43,606 nt of DNA, from contig JALSJU010000110.1 of the NCBI GenBank assembly GCA_026989145.1, positions 1 through 43,606 on the forward strand. Direction: 5' to 3'. A program made the position numbers and the translations under genes. Source of the DNA: Thiotrichaceae bacterium (GTDB lineage: Bacteria; Pseudomonadota; Gammaproteobacteria; Thiotrichales; Thiotrichaceae). The notes under the pieces are model-generated. The model was not told where the DNA came from. It saw nothing but the letters and a program-made list of their open reading frames with translations, and did no database searches. Positions 16,794 through 25,973 of this stretch are shown here, in pieces (position 1 is the first letter of the stretch; every line of letters begins with the position of its first letter).

Positions 16794-16913
16794 ATCAGTG
16801 ACTTCACTACGGCATACTGCGCAAGCTATTGATGATACATCACGGGTTTAAGAAATACCCGTGCTAAACCAATATATTACGCCCTATTGTCCGCATTGAA
16901 GTCACGGATTCAG
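16790..16913. repeat. 124-base inverted-repeat element of a second type
   Basis: Termini 16790-16806 (CTGAATCAGTGACTTCA) and 16897-16913 are inverted repeats with 16 of 17 matches. The interior has a perfect 7-bp hairpin, CACGGGT (16841-16847) with ACCCGTG (16857-16863). TACGCCC near 16888 could also pair with GGGCGTA just outside the element near 16930. The left terminus contains the TGA stop of the upstream lipoprotein gene. Its sequence is unrelated to the 10.7 kb element. No reading frame fits inside. Confidence 0.6.
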
Positions 16914-17031
16914 GGTAAATAATACGGGCGTAGCATGAAAAATTAACACTCTTAGTGAAAAGCAGGCGAATTAAGATTTTTGAGTCGTCATAGTTTCTCG
17001 AGCAACGATCCAATACATTAAAGAGATAAGT

Positions 17032-17610
17032 ATGAGTATAGAAACAGAACTTCAAGAGCGTAGTGCTTCAAAGTGTGAGCTTTGTAGCGCAACAGATAAT
17101 TTAACAACCTACAACATTCCACCAAATAGTGACGCTAGTGCAGATCAAAGTTTGTTTATTTGCGGAACTTGTAAGGGGCAAATTGAAAATGCTGAAAGCA
17201 TAGATGTAAATCATTGGCGTTGTTTAAATGACAGTATGTGGACGCCCGTACCAGCAGTACAAGTAATGGCGTGGCGAATGCTTAATCGCTTAAAAAGCGA
17301 GGCTTGGGCGCAAGACTTATTGGATACATTATATTTAGAAGATGATGTTCAGCAGTGGGCAGAGTCTGGCGCAACAGAAGATGATGAGAATGATGCCGAT
17401 GAACCCACAAAAGACAGTAATGGCACAATCCTTAATGCAGGCGATACGGTCACATTAATAAAAGACTTAGTCGTTAAAGGTGCAAATTTTACAGCTAAGC
17501 GTGGTACTATTGTAAAAAATATTTCGTTAACGGATAACCCAGAACATATTGAGGGTAAAGTTAATGGAACGCGTATTGTATTAGTCAGTGCGTTTTTGAA
17601 AAAAGCTTAA
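17032..17610 (+). CDS. PhnA/YjdM-domain zinc-ribbon protein
   Basis: A 192-residue protein of the PhnA (YjdM) family. The N-terminus carries a zinc ribbon with Cys15-x-x-Cys18 and Cys44-x-x-Cys47; the C-terminus has the small beta domain typical of the family, with DSNGTILNAGDTVTLIKDL, VKGANFTAKRGTIVKNISL and the ending VLVSAFLKKA. Between them is an acidic linker (about 122-132). Despite its name, the family is not a proven phosphonate enzyme and its role is unsettled. GAGAT before the ATG is an acceptable ribosome site. A nested hairpin starts on its stop codon. Confidence 0.9.
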   Translation: MSIETELQERSASKCELCSATDNLTTYNIPPNSDASADQSLFICGTCKGQIENAESIDVNHWRCLNDSMWTPVPAVQVMAWRMLNRLKSEAWAQDLLDTLYLEDDVQQWAESGATEDDENDADEPTKDSNGTILNAGDTVTLIKDLVVKGANFTAKRGTIVKNISLTDNPEHIEGKVNGTRIVLVSAFLKKA

Positions 17611-17661
17611 ATTGAGAGCTTTGGATGACTCGTCATGTGAGTTGCACAAAGGCCTCAATTT
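17609..17661 (+). terminator. Nested three-part hairpin overlapping the phnA-like stop codon
   Basis: AAATTGAG (17609-17616) pairs with CTCAATTT (17654-17661); inside it CTTTG (17619-17623) pairs with CAAAG (17647-17651), and inside that ATGAC (17625-17629) with GTCAT (17632-17636). The outer arm starts within the TAA stop. No U-run follows, so it may protect the 3' end or form part of a small repeat rather than terminate. Confidence 0.45.
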
Positions 17662-17681
17662 GCCAGCAAGGAGCTAACTAG

Positions 17682-18131
17682 ATGTCTGATTGTTGTTCAA
17701 GCAATAACTCCCCTAGCGACGATGCTGGTCACCATGTAGCACCAAATAAGCATATTTGTCCTGTTAACGGCAAACCTTATACTAAAGTGCCTGCTCACAC
17801 GCTTTTTCATCACTTAAAACAGCCATGGCTTTGGAAGGGTGATCTGTCACAACAATATTATTTTTGTGATGACTCCGCTTGTGAGGTGGCTTATTTTAGT
17901 GAAGCTAACGACATTATTGATAAGTCTAAACTGCGCACCATCATTGGTATTAAAGAGCAAAATAATGATGATGCGTTAGTTTGTTATTGCTTTGGTGTCA
18001 CCTATGCCGAATCACGAGCTAACAAAGGTGTGAAGGATTTTGTAGTCGATATGACAAAACAAAAAAAGTGCGCCTGTGATACTCGAAACCCTTCGGGTCG
18101 GTGCTGCCTGAAAGATTTCCCCAAGAATTAA
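17682..18131 (+). CDS. CopZ-like [2Fe-2S]/zinc-binding protein
   Basis: A 149-residue cysteine-rich protein. The N-terminal part resembles the zinc and iron-sulphur domain of the CopZ N-terminal family: HICPVNGKPYTKVP, then YFCDDSACEVAYF. The C-terminal part resembles a BFD-like [2Fe-2S] unit: CYC at 101-103, CAC at 130-132 and CC at 141-142 before the end. In Archaeoglobus such a domain is fused to a copper chaperone that delivers Cu to the CopA pump; here the HMA chaperone domain is missing. A redox or metal-delivery role is inferred. AAGGAG lies 9 bases before the ATG. Confidence 0.8.
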   Translation: MSDCCSSNNSPSDDAGHHVAPNKHICPVNGKPYTKVPAHTLFHHLKQPWLWKGDLSQQYYFCDDSACEVAYFSEANDIIDKSKLRTIIGIKEQNNDDALVCYCFGVTYAESRANKGVKDFVVDMTKQKKCACDTRNPSGRCCLKDFPKN

Positions 18132-18172
18132 CAAAGTTTTTTCATGATAACAAACAAAAACAGCCATAGTTC

Positions 18173-18201
18173 TTGACAAGCAAAAGCGAAAACGGTCTAA
18201 T
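18173..18201 (+). promoter_or_regulatory. Sigma-70 promoter of tRNA-Phe
   Basis: TTGACA (18173-18178, perfect -35) and TCTAAT (18196-18201, five of six for -10) are separated by exactly 17 bases, about 39 bases before the tRNA. The bases after the -10 are GC-rich (GCGCC), as expected of stable-RNA promoters under stringent control. Confidence 0.75.
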
Positions 18202-18239
18202 TGCGCCTCGCTTTTCGCGAAGTCTACTTATCTAAGTAT

Positions 18240-18315
18240 GGCCCGATAGCTCAGTCGGTAGAGCAGAGGATTGAAAATCCTCGTGTCGGTGGTTCGATTC
18301 CACCTCGGGCCACCA
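18240..18315 (+). tRNA. tRNA-Phe (GAA)
   Basis: A 76-base cloverleaf. Acceptor arms GGCCCGA (18240-18246) and TCGGGCC (18305-18311) pair, with discriminator A and an encoded CCA (18313-18315). The D arm holds GCTCAGTCGGTAGAGC, the anticodon loop is TTGAAAA with anticodon GAA, and the T arm has GGTTCGATTCC. A T-run follows directly. A strong promoter lies upstream. Confidence 0.98.
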
Positions 18316-18421
18316 TTTTTTACAACCCCGCTTTTTTACAACCCCATCATGTACAATTCCGACATGTATAACGCGCTTCGTATCACGCAGGTCCCTTCTT
18401 TTGAATGGCTACCTTTCTTTA

Positions 18422-19579
<1,158 letters not shown>

Positions 19580-19682
19580 GACTTAATCCTCTTTTTACAT
19601 ATTAATTGCATATAAAGAGTAATTAATAGAGCTGTTGATTACCTTGTCTTAGATCAATAAATAGAGAATAAGAAGAACCTGA

Positions 19683-21086
19683 TTAATTTTTTTCAAATTC
19701 TTTGAGCTTTCTAGTTAAAGTGTTTCTGCCCCAGCCGAGCAACTCCGCGGCATCCTTCTTGCGTCCGCCGGTTTTTTGTAGCGCCTCTTTTAAGGCGATT
19801 TTTTCTACTAGAGGCGTTATATCATCAAGGATTCGACTATTGCCACGTTTTAAACGCTGTGCAATATGTTGTTTGAGTAATGTCTGCCAGCTGTGGTCAC
19901 TATTACTGTCAGCTGTTTCTTTTAGGTCTTGTGGAAGATCATCAAACGTTATTTTATGCCCCGTTGCCATAACAGTTAACCAGCGGCTAGTATTTTCTAA
20001 TTGACGTACGTTGCCGGGCCAATTTAGTGTTAGTAGGTAGTTAATAACTTCTGAGCTTAATGACTTTTGCTCAATATCTAGCTCGTTAGAGGCTTGGGCC
20101 AAGAAGTGATTGAGTAATAAAATAATATCGTCATCGCGCTCCCGCAGAGCAGGAATTTGAATACGAATCACATTTAAACGATGAAATAAGTCTTCTCGAA
20201 AGGTGCGTTGCTTAACTTGCTCTTCTAGATTTTGATGGGTTGCAGCTACCACCCGAACATCAACTTTTACAGCTTGTGTGCCGCCAACACGGTAAAATTC
20301 ACCATCAGCTAGCACTCGCAATAAGCGAGTTTGTAACTCGGCAGGCATGTCGCCGATTTCATCTAAAAATAATGTTCCGCCATTAGCTTGCTCAAAGCGA
20401 CCTTGGCGTTGGGTTTGTGCTCCAGTGAATGACCCTTTTTCGTGCCCAAATAGCTCTGACTCTAATAAATCTTTAGGTATAGCAGCGGTGTTAATGGCAA
20501 TAAAAGGCTTGTTGGCACGTGGGCTATGCATATGCAATGCCTTGGCGACGAGCTCTTTTCCGGTACCTGATTCACCGGTAATCAATACCGAAATACTGGT
20601 TTTACTTAACCGTCCAATGGTACGAAACAGCTCTTGCATCGCAACGGATTTGCCAATAATTTCTTGTTGGGTGACGGGTAGATCTTCCTCAATTTTTTTG
20701 GTGGGTAGTTGATTTGATGCGCAGGCACGTCGGGCTAATTCGGTTGCTTCATTAATATCAAACGGCTTTGGCAAGTATTCAAATGCACCACTTTCATAAG
20801 CCGACATTGCACTGTCCATATCTGAATGCGCCGTCATAATAATGACGGGTAAACTAGGATACTTTTTATGCACTTCTTTAATTAACTCAAAGCCGTCCAT
20901 GCCTGGCATACGAATATCAGAGATGATGGCATCAGGCAGGCTGCTTTCGTTTTCATCACCTAACTGACGCAATAAATCCGAGCCACATTCGAACGCAGTG
21001 ACTTTCATTTGAGCATTTTCTAACGCGCGTTGTAGCACCCAGCGAATTGACTGATCATCATCAACTATCCATATTTTTTCAGTCAT
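19683..21086 (-). CDS. ntrC: Nitrogen-regulation response regulator NtrC
   Basis: Sigma-54 enhancer-binding protein that switches on nitrogen-starvation genes when phosphorylated by NtrB. 467 residues, normal length. The receiver domain has Asp57 (ISDIRMPG) and Lys107; the AAA+ domain has Walker A GESGTGKE at 171-178 and Walker B LFLDEIGD at 239-246; the C-terminal Fis-type helix-turn-helix is ELLGWGRNTLTRKL. The sigma-54 contact loop reads GSFTGA (218-223) instead of the usual GAFTGA. It overlaps ntrB by 4 bases. Confidence 0.97.
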   Translation of the reverse strand: MTEKIWIVDDDQSIRWVLQRALENAQMKVTAFECGSDLLRQLGDENESSLPDAIISDIRMPGMDGFELIKEVHKKYPSLPVIIMTAHSDMDSAMSAYESGAFEYLPKPFDINEATELARRACASNQLPTKKIEEDLPVTQQEIIGKSVAMQELFRTIGRLSKTSISVLITGESGTGKELVAKALHMHSPRANKPFIAINTAAIPKDLLESELFGHEKGSFTGAQTQRQGRFEQANGGTLFLDEIGDMPAELQTRLLRVLADGEFYRVGGTQAVKVDVRVVAATHQNLEEQVKQRTFREDLFHRLNVIRIQIPALRERDDDIILLLNHFLAQASNELDIEQKSLSSEVINYLLTLNWPGNVRQLENTSRWLTVMATGHKITFDDLPQDLKETADSNSDHSWQTLLKQHIAQRLKRGNSRILDDITPLVEKIALKEALQKTGGRKKDAAELLGWGRNTLTRKLKEFEKN

Positions 21087-22192
21087 AGGTTTTCCTGTTT
21101 AGTTGATTTATTGGTTAAGGTTGTAATGGGTAATAGCAAGGTAAAACAAGTTTTACTGGGCTTTGAGTCAAACTCAATAATACCGTGATGGCGGTTTGCC
21201 AAAGATTGAGCAATAGACAAACCCAAGCCAGTGCCTTTAGCAGAGCCACTAATCATGGGAAAAAAAAGCTTATCGCGGATTTCATCAGGCACGCCTTGAC
21301 CGTTATCAATTATATCTAAACGAAGTGCTAAACGATGTAACTGCTGGTTGATGGTAAAGTTTCGCAATACACGAGTTTTAAATAAAATATTTCCGGAGTC
21401 CCCAACTGCCTTTATGGCATTGCCTGCAATATTAAATACCAGCTGAATTAAGCTGTCTCTATCGGCATTCAAATCAGGAATGCTGGGGTCATAATCAAAG
21501 CGCAACTCTACCCCATCAGGCATATCAGCAATAATGAGTTTGCGCACACGTTCTAAAACCTCATGAATATTAACTTGCTCATTTTTAATGGGTTGAGGTG
21601 ATCCCAGCATACGATCTACCAGTTTTTTTAAACGGTCGGCCTCTGAAATAATGATATTCGTATAGTCTCTTAGCCCGCTATTTTTAGTAGCTTCTAGTTC
21701 TGTCTCTAATAACTGTGCCGCACCACGAATTCCGCCTAAAGGGTTTTTGATCTCATGTGCCATACCACGTACCAGCATTTGAGTGGCTTCTTGTTGGCTG
21801 AGTAGTTGTTCTTCTCGTGAGAGCCGTAATTGGTGGTCTACGCGGTGAAGTTCTAACACAATACCGATTAACTCACCCACATTAAAAATAGGGTTGGCAA
21901 TACAGTCGACCAATATATTTTCATAGTGAGCGCCTTGTAAATTACATTCGCGCAAGGTTTGCGGTTCTTTACGGTCGATCACATAGCTTAAATGCTGTTT
22001 TATAGCCTTATGCTTAAATAGAAACGAAAAAGGCTTGTCAACAGCACGCCCCCGGCTTTGCCCAAATAGGTTTTCAGCTGCTGCATTCATTTTGGTGATG
22101 GTTAAGGATTTATCCAATGCAATCACAGCGGTGCTCAAAGCGTCACTAAGCGCATGAGTAAAAACGGTTTCTTGGAGCTTATTGGAAGTCAT
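21083..22192 (-). CDS. ntrB: Nitrogen-regulation sensor kinase NtrB (GlnL)
   Basis: Soluble histidine kinase/phosphatase that acts on NtrC and is set by the PII protein. 369 residues. It has a PAS domain (about 15-115), the H-box GMAHEIKNPLGG with His146, the N-box NIAGNAIKA, and the G boxes DNGQGVP and GTGLGLSIAQSLANRH. The ATG at 22192 has no Shine-Dalgarno, and a predicted sigma-54 promoter would start transcription one base before it. An NtrC-type operator lies upstream. glnA, commonly first in this operon, is absent here; a PP2C/kinase gene lies there instead. Confidence 0.96.
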   Translation of the reverse strand: MTSNKLQETVFTHALSDALSTAVIALDKSLTITKMNAAAENLFGQSRGRAVDKPFSFLFKHKAIKQHLSYVIDRKEPQTLRECNLQGAHYENILVDCIANPIFNVGELIGIVLELHRVDHQLRLSREEQLLSQQEATQMLVRGMAHEIKNPLGGIRGAAQLLETELEATKNSGLRDYTNIIISEADRLKKLVDRMLGSPQPIKNEQVNIHEVLERVRKLIIADMPDGVELRFDYDPSIPDLNADRDSLIQLVFNIAGNAIKAVGDSGNILFKTRVLRNFTINQQLHRLALRLDIIDNGQGVPDEIRDKLFFPMISGSAKGTGLGLSIAQSLANRHHGIIEFDSKPSKTCFTLLLPITTLTNKSTKQENL

Positions 22193-22203
22193 AGAAAATA
22201 TAA

Positions 22204-22218
22204 TGCAAATTTCATGCC
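22204..22218 (-). promoter_or_regulatory. Sigma-54 (-24/-12) promoter of ntrBC
   Basis: On the minus strand GGCATG-AAAT-TTGCA matches the -24/-12 consensus (GGCACG-N4-TTGCA) at all but one base, with GG and GC exactly ten bases apart. It points towards ntrB. Predicted +1 is about 22193, one base before the ATG. Sites that fit NtrC binding lie 70-100 bases upstream. Confidence 0.6.
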
Positions 22219-22266
22219 TAATAGTTAATCATGGTCGCGGTAATAGAATACAGGAGAGACTCTTAA

Positions 22267-22304
22267 TTGCACCAATTTTAATCTATTTAGCGCCAAGTTG
22301 GTGC
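22267..22304. promoter_or_regulatory. NtrC operator region upstream of ntrB
   Basis: GCGCCA-AGT-TGGTGC (22290-22304) matches the NtrC dyad GCACCA-N3-TGGTGC at all but one position. A separate half site TTGCACCA lies at 22267-22274. Together they fit autoregulation of ntrBC by NtrC; binding itself is inferred. Confidence 0.65.
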
Positions 22305-22367
22305 GATTAATTTCAAAGGGGACTAAGAAGCGGATAAATCAAATATCAGTGAATGCGCAGAATGGCT

Positions 22368-24116
22368 TTACCATCCAAAATAATATAGAAGTCCCAAAAT
22401 AACTAAAAATTGAACAACTGCTAGGCTTTTCCAGAAGGCTAATGGGTTACGTTCTAACAAAGGTTGTGATGTGCTTTTATCTAGTAATGATTGGTTCGGT
22501 TTACTAAAGTCAGTTAAAAACTCAGAGAGCAAACCGTAGCGTCTTTCGGGGTTAGGGTGAACGGCCTTTTGCAAGCAAGCATCCATCCAATCTGGCACTT
22601 GGGGGTTGTATTGACGGGCTGGCGTGTAATTAAATTTCTTTTTTGCGGCGCGTTCTGGACTTATTTCTCCATAGGGTAGTTTTCCTGTGAGCATTTCATA
22701 AGCAATCACTCCCAATGAGAAAATATCTGAGTTATTGCTACCTGGCTCTCCTTTAAAATATTCTGGTGCAGAATAATTAGCCGTGCCGACGATTTGATTG
22801 TGTTCGATGACTGATTTTATTTCTGCCAAGCCAGCAATTTTTGTTGAGCCAAAATCAATGATTTTTAAGGTGTTGGATTCATCCAGTAGAATATTATCTG
22901 GTTTTAGGTCCTGATGGATCATTTCCATACGGTGCATTGCACGTAAGCCACGTGCTATTTGATCAACTGTGCCACGCACTTGTGTAATCGATGGGTTGGG
23001 ATTATCTGCCATCCATTGTTTTAAACTCTGCCCCTGCACATATTCGACCACGGTGTACAAAAATGATCGCTTACGGTCAGTGCCGCATACTTTTATGAGG
23101 TGTGGTGATGAGAGTCGTTTTGCCACCCATTCTTCATGCAAAAATAAGTCAATATAGGTTGGGTCATCTTCAAAATTAACAGAAGGTGTTTTAATCACGA
23201 CTTTACGGTGCTTGCCTTTGATTTTTTCAGACAGCGTATCCACCGCTAAATATACTTGAGAGCGTGAAGTCGCATTGAGCTCACGAACTATTTTATAGCC
23301 ATCAAGTAAGTTGCCAGCGGTTAAATCAGGTGGAAAAGGTAGCTGAGTAAGTTGCTCATAAAACTCGGTTTTATCAGGGTCCGGTACATGCTGAATTAAT
23401 GCCACCTGAGCGCTAATATTGTCTTTACTTTCATTGGTGGAAGCGGCATTAATTAGCTCATCGGTAATTGTTTGCGGGTCTTCTCGGTGAGCTTCCAGTA
23501 CCTGCTGAATCTCTTTGTCACTCACATAGTCATGCACTCCATCGGTGCTAAGTAGGTAAAGGTCGCCTTCTTGAATGGTGGTTGAGCGGTAATCAATTTC
23601 TAAATGCGTATCAATGCCGATGGCACGACTTAAATAATCCCTGTCATCTGTGATCCAAACACGATGGTCACGCGTGAGTTGGACTAAATCAGAACCACGA
23701 AGACGATAAATTCGGCTATCGCCAACATGAAATAAATGTGCGGTTTGTGACTTGATAACAATTGCACTAAAAGTTGTTACCATGCCTTTGGCAGTGCCGT
23801 ACTTTTCTTGCCCTTGTGAGTACAGCCAGGTATTTAGGGCGGTTAATATTTTAGTGGCGGCTTGCTTTACCGTCCACGATTCTGGTGTGCCGTAATAGTC
23901 ATCAATAAACTGGCGCACGCAAACTTGGCTGGCTTCCTTGCCCCCATCACTGCCGCTCATCCCATCTGCAATTGCTATGGTAATGCCTTTACTTTCGAGT
24001 TGAATCTGATCATCAGTTTTATCAGAGGGCGTGTGAAAACCTAAAAAATCTTCATTCTCGGGTTTAACGCCAGCTGTTGAGGTTTGGCCGATTTTTACAG
24101 AAAGTGACTTTGTCAT
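22368..24116 (-). CDS. PP2C phosphatase fused to Ser/Thr protein kinase, membrane-anchored
   Basis: A 582-residue two-enzyme signalling protein. Residues 1-245 are a PP2C phosphatase: IADGMSGSDGG with Asp51, HVGDSRIYRLR, and STDGVHDYV. Residues 270-535 are a protein kinase: VVIK with Lys309, catalytic loop HQDLKPDN at 401-408 (HQD in place of HRD), DFG at 421-423 and APEYF. The glycine loop is unusual: ELNATSRSQVYLA has no glycines. The last helix (about 558-580) anchors it in the membrane. It starts 33 bases after a double-thioredoxin gene and may be co-transcribed. Similar fusions in other Proteobacteria sit near nitrate or formate transport genes; the target here is unknown. Confidence 0.9.
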   Translation of the reverse strand: MTKSLSVKIGQTSTAGVKPENEDFLGFHTPSDKTDDQIQLESKGITIAIADGMSGSDGGKEASQVCVRQFIDDYYGTPESWTVKQAATKILTALNTWLYSQGQEKYGTAKGMVTTFSAIVIKSQTAHLFHVGDSRIYRLRGSDLVQLTRDHRVWITDDRDYLSRAIGIDTHLEIDYRSTTIQEGDLYLLSTDGVHDYVSDKEIQQVLEAHREDPQTITDELINAASTNESKDNISAQVALIQHVPDPDKTEFYEQLTQLPFPPDLTAGNLLDGYKIVRELNATSRSQVYLAVDTLSEKIKGKHRKVVIKTPSVNFEDDPTYIDLFLHEEWVAKRLSSPHLIKVCGTDRKRSFLYTVVEYVQGQSLKQWMADNPNPSITQVRGTVDQIARGLRAMHRMEMIHQDLKPDNILLDESNTLKIIDFGSTKIAGLAEIKSVIEHNQIVGTANYSAPEYFKGEPGSNNSDIFSLGVIAYEMLTGKLPYGEISPERAAKKKFNYTPARQYNPQVPDWMDACLQKAVHPNPERRYGLLSEFLTDFSKPNQSLLDKSTSQPLLERNPLAFWKSLAVVQFLVILGLLYYFGW

Positions 24117-24148
24117 GTGTTGTTAGCCGTTAAATTTATGTGAAACAT

Positions 24149-25204
24149 TCAATATTTCCATATATCGACATCAATTCCTGCTGCACGGATTTTATCAGCT
24201 CGTGCTGAGATATAACGCTGAAAATTTGGTTCTGTCTTATAAGATTTTGTGAGCACATAATCAAACACCGATTGAATGTGAAAGCTACGCATTTGCGCAT
24301 CAATGCGCATTACCTCATCACCCTTTGGGTCGAAAAAAATAATTGCAGGTAGGTAAGCGATATTGAGTGAATCAGCCCAATCTTTTGCCGTTGTTTTGTC
24401 ACCCGCAGGGGTTGTTAACGCGGTGTTCGAATGTCGAGACAGCTGCACGCTGCTAAACTGATTGACCAGTTTTCTAGTTGTTTTATCTTGTAATGTTTTA
24501 GTATGAAGTAATGTGCAGTTTTTGCAGTTTTCTGCTTCAAAAAAAACGGCTAAGTATTTTTTAGATTGTTGACTTAGTTGTTTTAGGTTTCGTTCTGGTT
24601 GAAAAAAATCTTCCGTGTGAAGTTTTGGTGCCAGCTTGGTTGTGGATGGGCTGGATGTTTTGTTGTTACTTAGGGAGGCGTAGTGCCCAAAACTGCCTTT
24701 TTTCTCTTCTTTATTTGCTACAAAATCGAGTGAAAGTTTAAATTCTTTAGGGGGGATGTAGCCATTCAAGCGATGTATGACTTTTTTGTTTTCATCAAAA
24801 AATAATAAGGTCGGTGTGTATTTAATATCAAGGGCGGCGGCAAAGGATTTTTCACTATAGTCGTTGCCGGCTACGCTAATCACATCACGGTCACCCCACA
24901 TATTTATGGCAATAATTTCAAAGTTTTTACGAAAAAAAGTAACGAGTTCAGGGTCAGCAAAGTTCTCTTCCCAGAGCTGGCTACAATATGGGCAACCGGG
25001 TTGCCAAAAATACAAAACTAAACGTTTATTCGCTGCGGTTGCATCACTGACATCTTCATCTAAATCAAGAAAACTTTCTTTAAACCATGTAGGGTGAGTG
25101 GCGGTTTTGCCACCTCGGTATTCGCCTTCTTTGACAGTTTTTTCGGCATATGATGAACTTATAAAAAACAAAGCTATGCAGATTGTAATAAGCCGTTTTA
25201 ACAC
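24149..25204 (-). CDS. Periplasmic protein with two thioredoxin-like domains
   Basis: A 351-residue exported protein with a signal peptide (about 1-20, ending SSYA). The first thioredoxin fold (about 40-165) has an active site QPGCPYCSQ (Cys71, Cys74) and the cis-proline in TPTLLFF; the second (about 205-330) has ENCKNCTLL (Cys227, Cys230) and LPAIIFFD. Two domains in tandem suggest a disulfide reductant or electron relay, like SoxW-type proteins. The partner is not in the window. The PP2C/kinase gene follows 32 bases later, an unusual pairing. Confidence 0.8.
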   Translation of the reverse strand: MLKRLITICIALFFISSSYAEKTVKEGEYRGGKTATHPTWFKESFLDLDEDVSDATAANKRLVLYFWQPGCPYCSQLWEENFADPELVTFFRKNFEIIAINMWGDRDVISVAGNDYSEKSFAAALDIKYTPTLLFFDENKKVIHRLNGYIPPKEFKLSLDFVANKEEKKGSFGHYASLSNNKTSSPSTTKLAPKLHTEDFFQPERNLKQLSQQSKKYLAVFFEAENCKNCTLLHTKTLQDKTTRKLVNQFSSVQLSRHSNTALTTPAGDKTTAKDWADSLNIAYLPAIIFFDPKGDEVMRIDAQMRSFHIQSVFDYVLTKSYKTEPNFQRYISARADKIRAAGIDVDIWKY

Positions 25205-25325
25205 TTTTCCCTCCTAAGCTGTACTGTGATAAGTTACAACTAGTTTAGCACTTCTATTGCGTTAATTAGTAAAATGAGTAAACTGTATTTCTGGGCGTAT
25301 TTTAAAAACAATTCTATAGTTCTCT

Positions 25326-25973
25326 ATGATTGAATTCAAATCAGTTACTAAACAATACCCGACTGGGCAGTTGGCTTTATATAATGTTAATTTAAAATTA
25401 GCACAAGGTGAGATGGCATTTCTTACAGGCAATTCTGGCGCGGGTAAAAGTACCTTGCTAAAGCTAATCGCTATGTTGGATTTCCCTTCCGAAGGTGAGG
25501 TTATCATTGCAGGGCAAAGCTCATCCATCCTTAAAAAAAGTAAAATTCCCTCATTTAGACGCAATATTGGCATGATCTTTCAAGATCATCATTTGCTGTA
25601 TGACCGTACTATTTTTGATAATGTTGCACTGCCTTTAAAAATCGAAGGTATGCGGCTTAATGATATTCAGCGTCGCGTGCGTGCTGCATTGGATAAAGTG
25701 AATTTACTGCAAAAAGAAAAAGAATATCCTGTGATGCTTTCTGCGGGTGAAAAGCAGCGCGTCGGTATTGCCAGAGCCGTGGTTAATAAACCAATGATTA
25801 TTTTAGCCGATGAGCCTACGGGTAACCTTGACCCTGATTTAGCACACGATATTATGCAAACCTTTAAGCAATTTAATGACTTTGGATCAACAGTATTGAT
25901 TGCCAGCCATGACCATGCGCTTATTCAAGATATGAAAAAGCGCACTATTGTATTGCGCAAGGTGAAAACCTAA
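25326..25973 (+). CDS. ftsE: Cell-division ABC ATPase FtsE
   Basis: ATPase of the FtsEX divisome complex, which activates murein hydrolases at septation. 215 residues. Walker A GNSGAGKS at 35-42, Q-loop FQDHHLL, signature LSAGE at 138-142 (usually LSGGE) followed by KQRVGIARA, and Walker B MIILADEPTG. FtsX overlaps it by one base (TAATG). ftsY and rpoH, the usual neighbours, are not here. No clear Shine-Dalgarno precedes the ATG. Confidence 0.96.
   Translation: MIEFKSVTKQYPTGQLALYNVNLKLAQGEMAFLTGNSGAGKSTLLKLIAMLDFPSEGEVIIAGQSSSILKKSKIPSFRRNIGMIFQDHHLLYDRTIFDNVALPLKIEGMRLNDIQRRVRAALDKVNLLQKEKEYPVMLSAGEKQRVGIARAVVNKPMIILADEPTGNLDPDLAHDIMQTFKQFNDFGSTVLIASHDHALIQDMKKRTIVLRKVKT

Noticed and set aside
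18316-18350. Twice-repeated TTTTTTACAACCCC after tRNA-Phe
   Set aside because: Too short and only two units; no CRISPR-like or att-site features, and no integrase nearby.
25285-25312. GGGCGTATTTT, resembling the AAATACGCC core of the structured element on the other strand
   Set aside because: The TCCGTTGTTGT motif and enclosing helix are both missing, so chance is more likely than a third copy.
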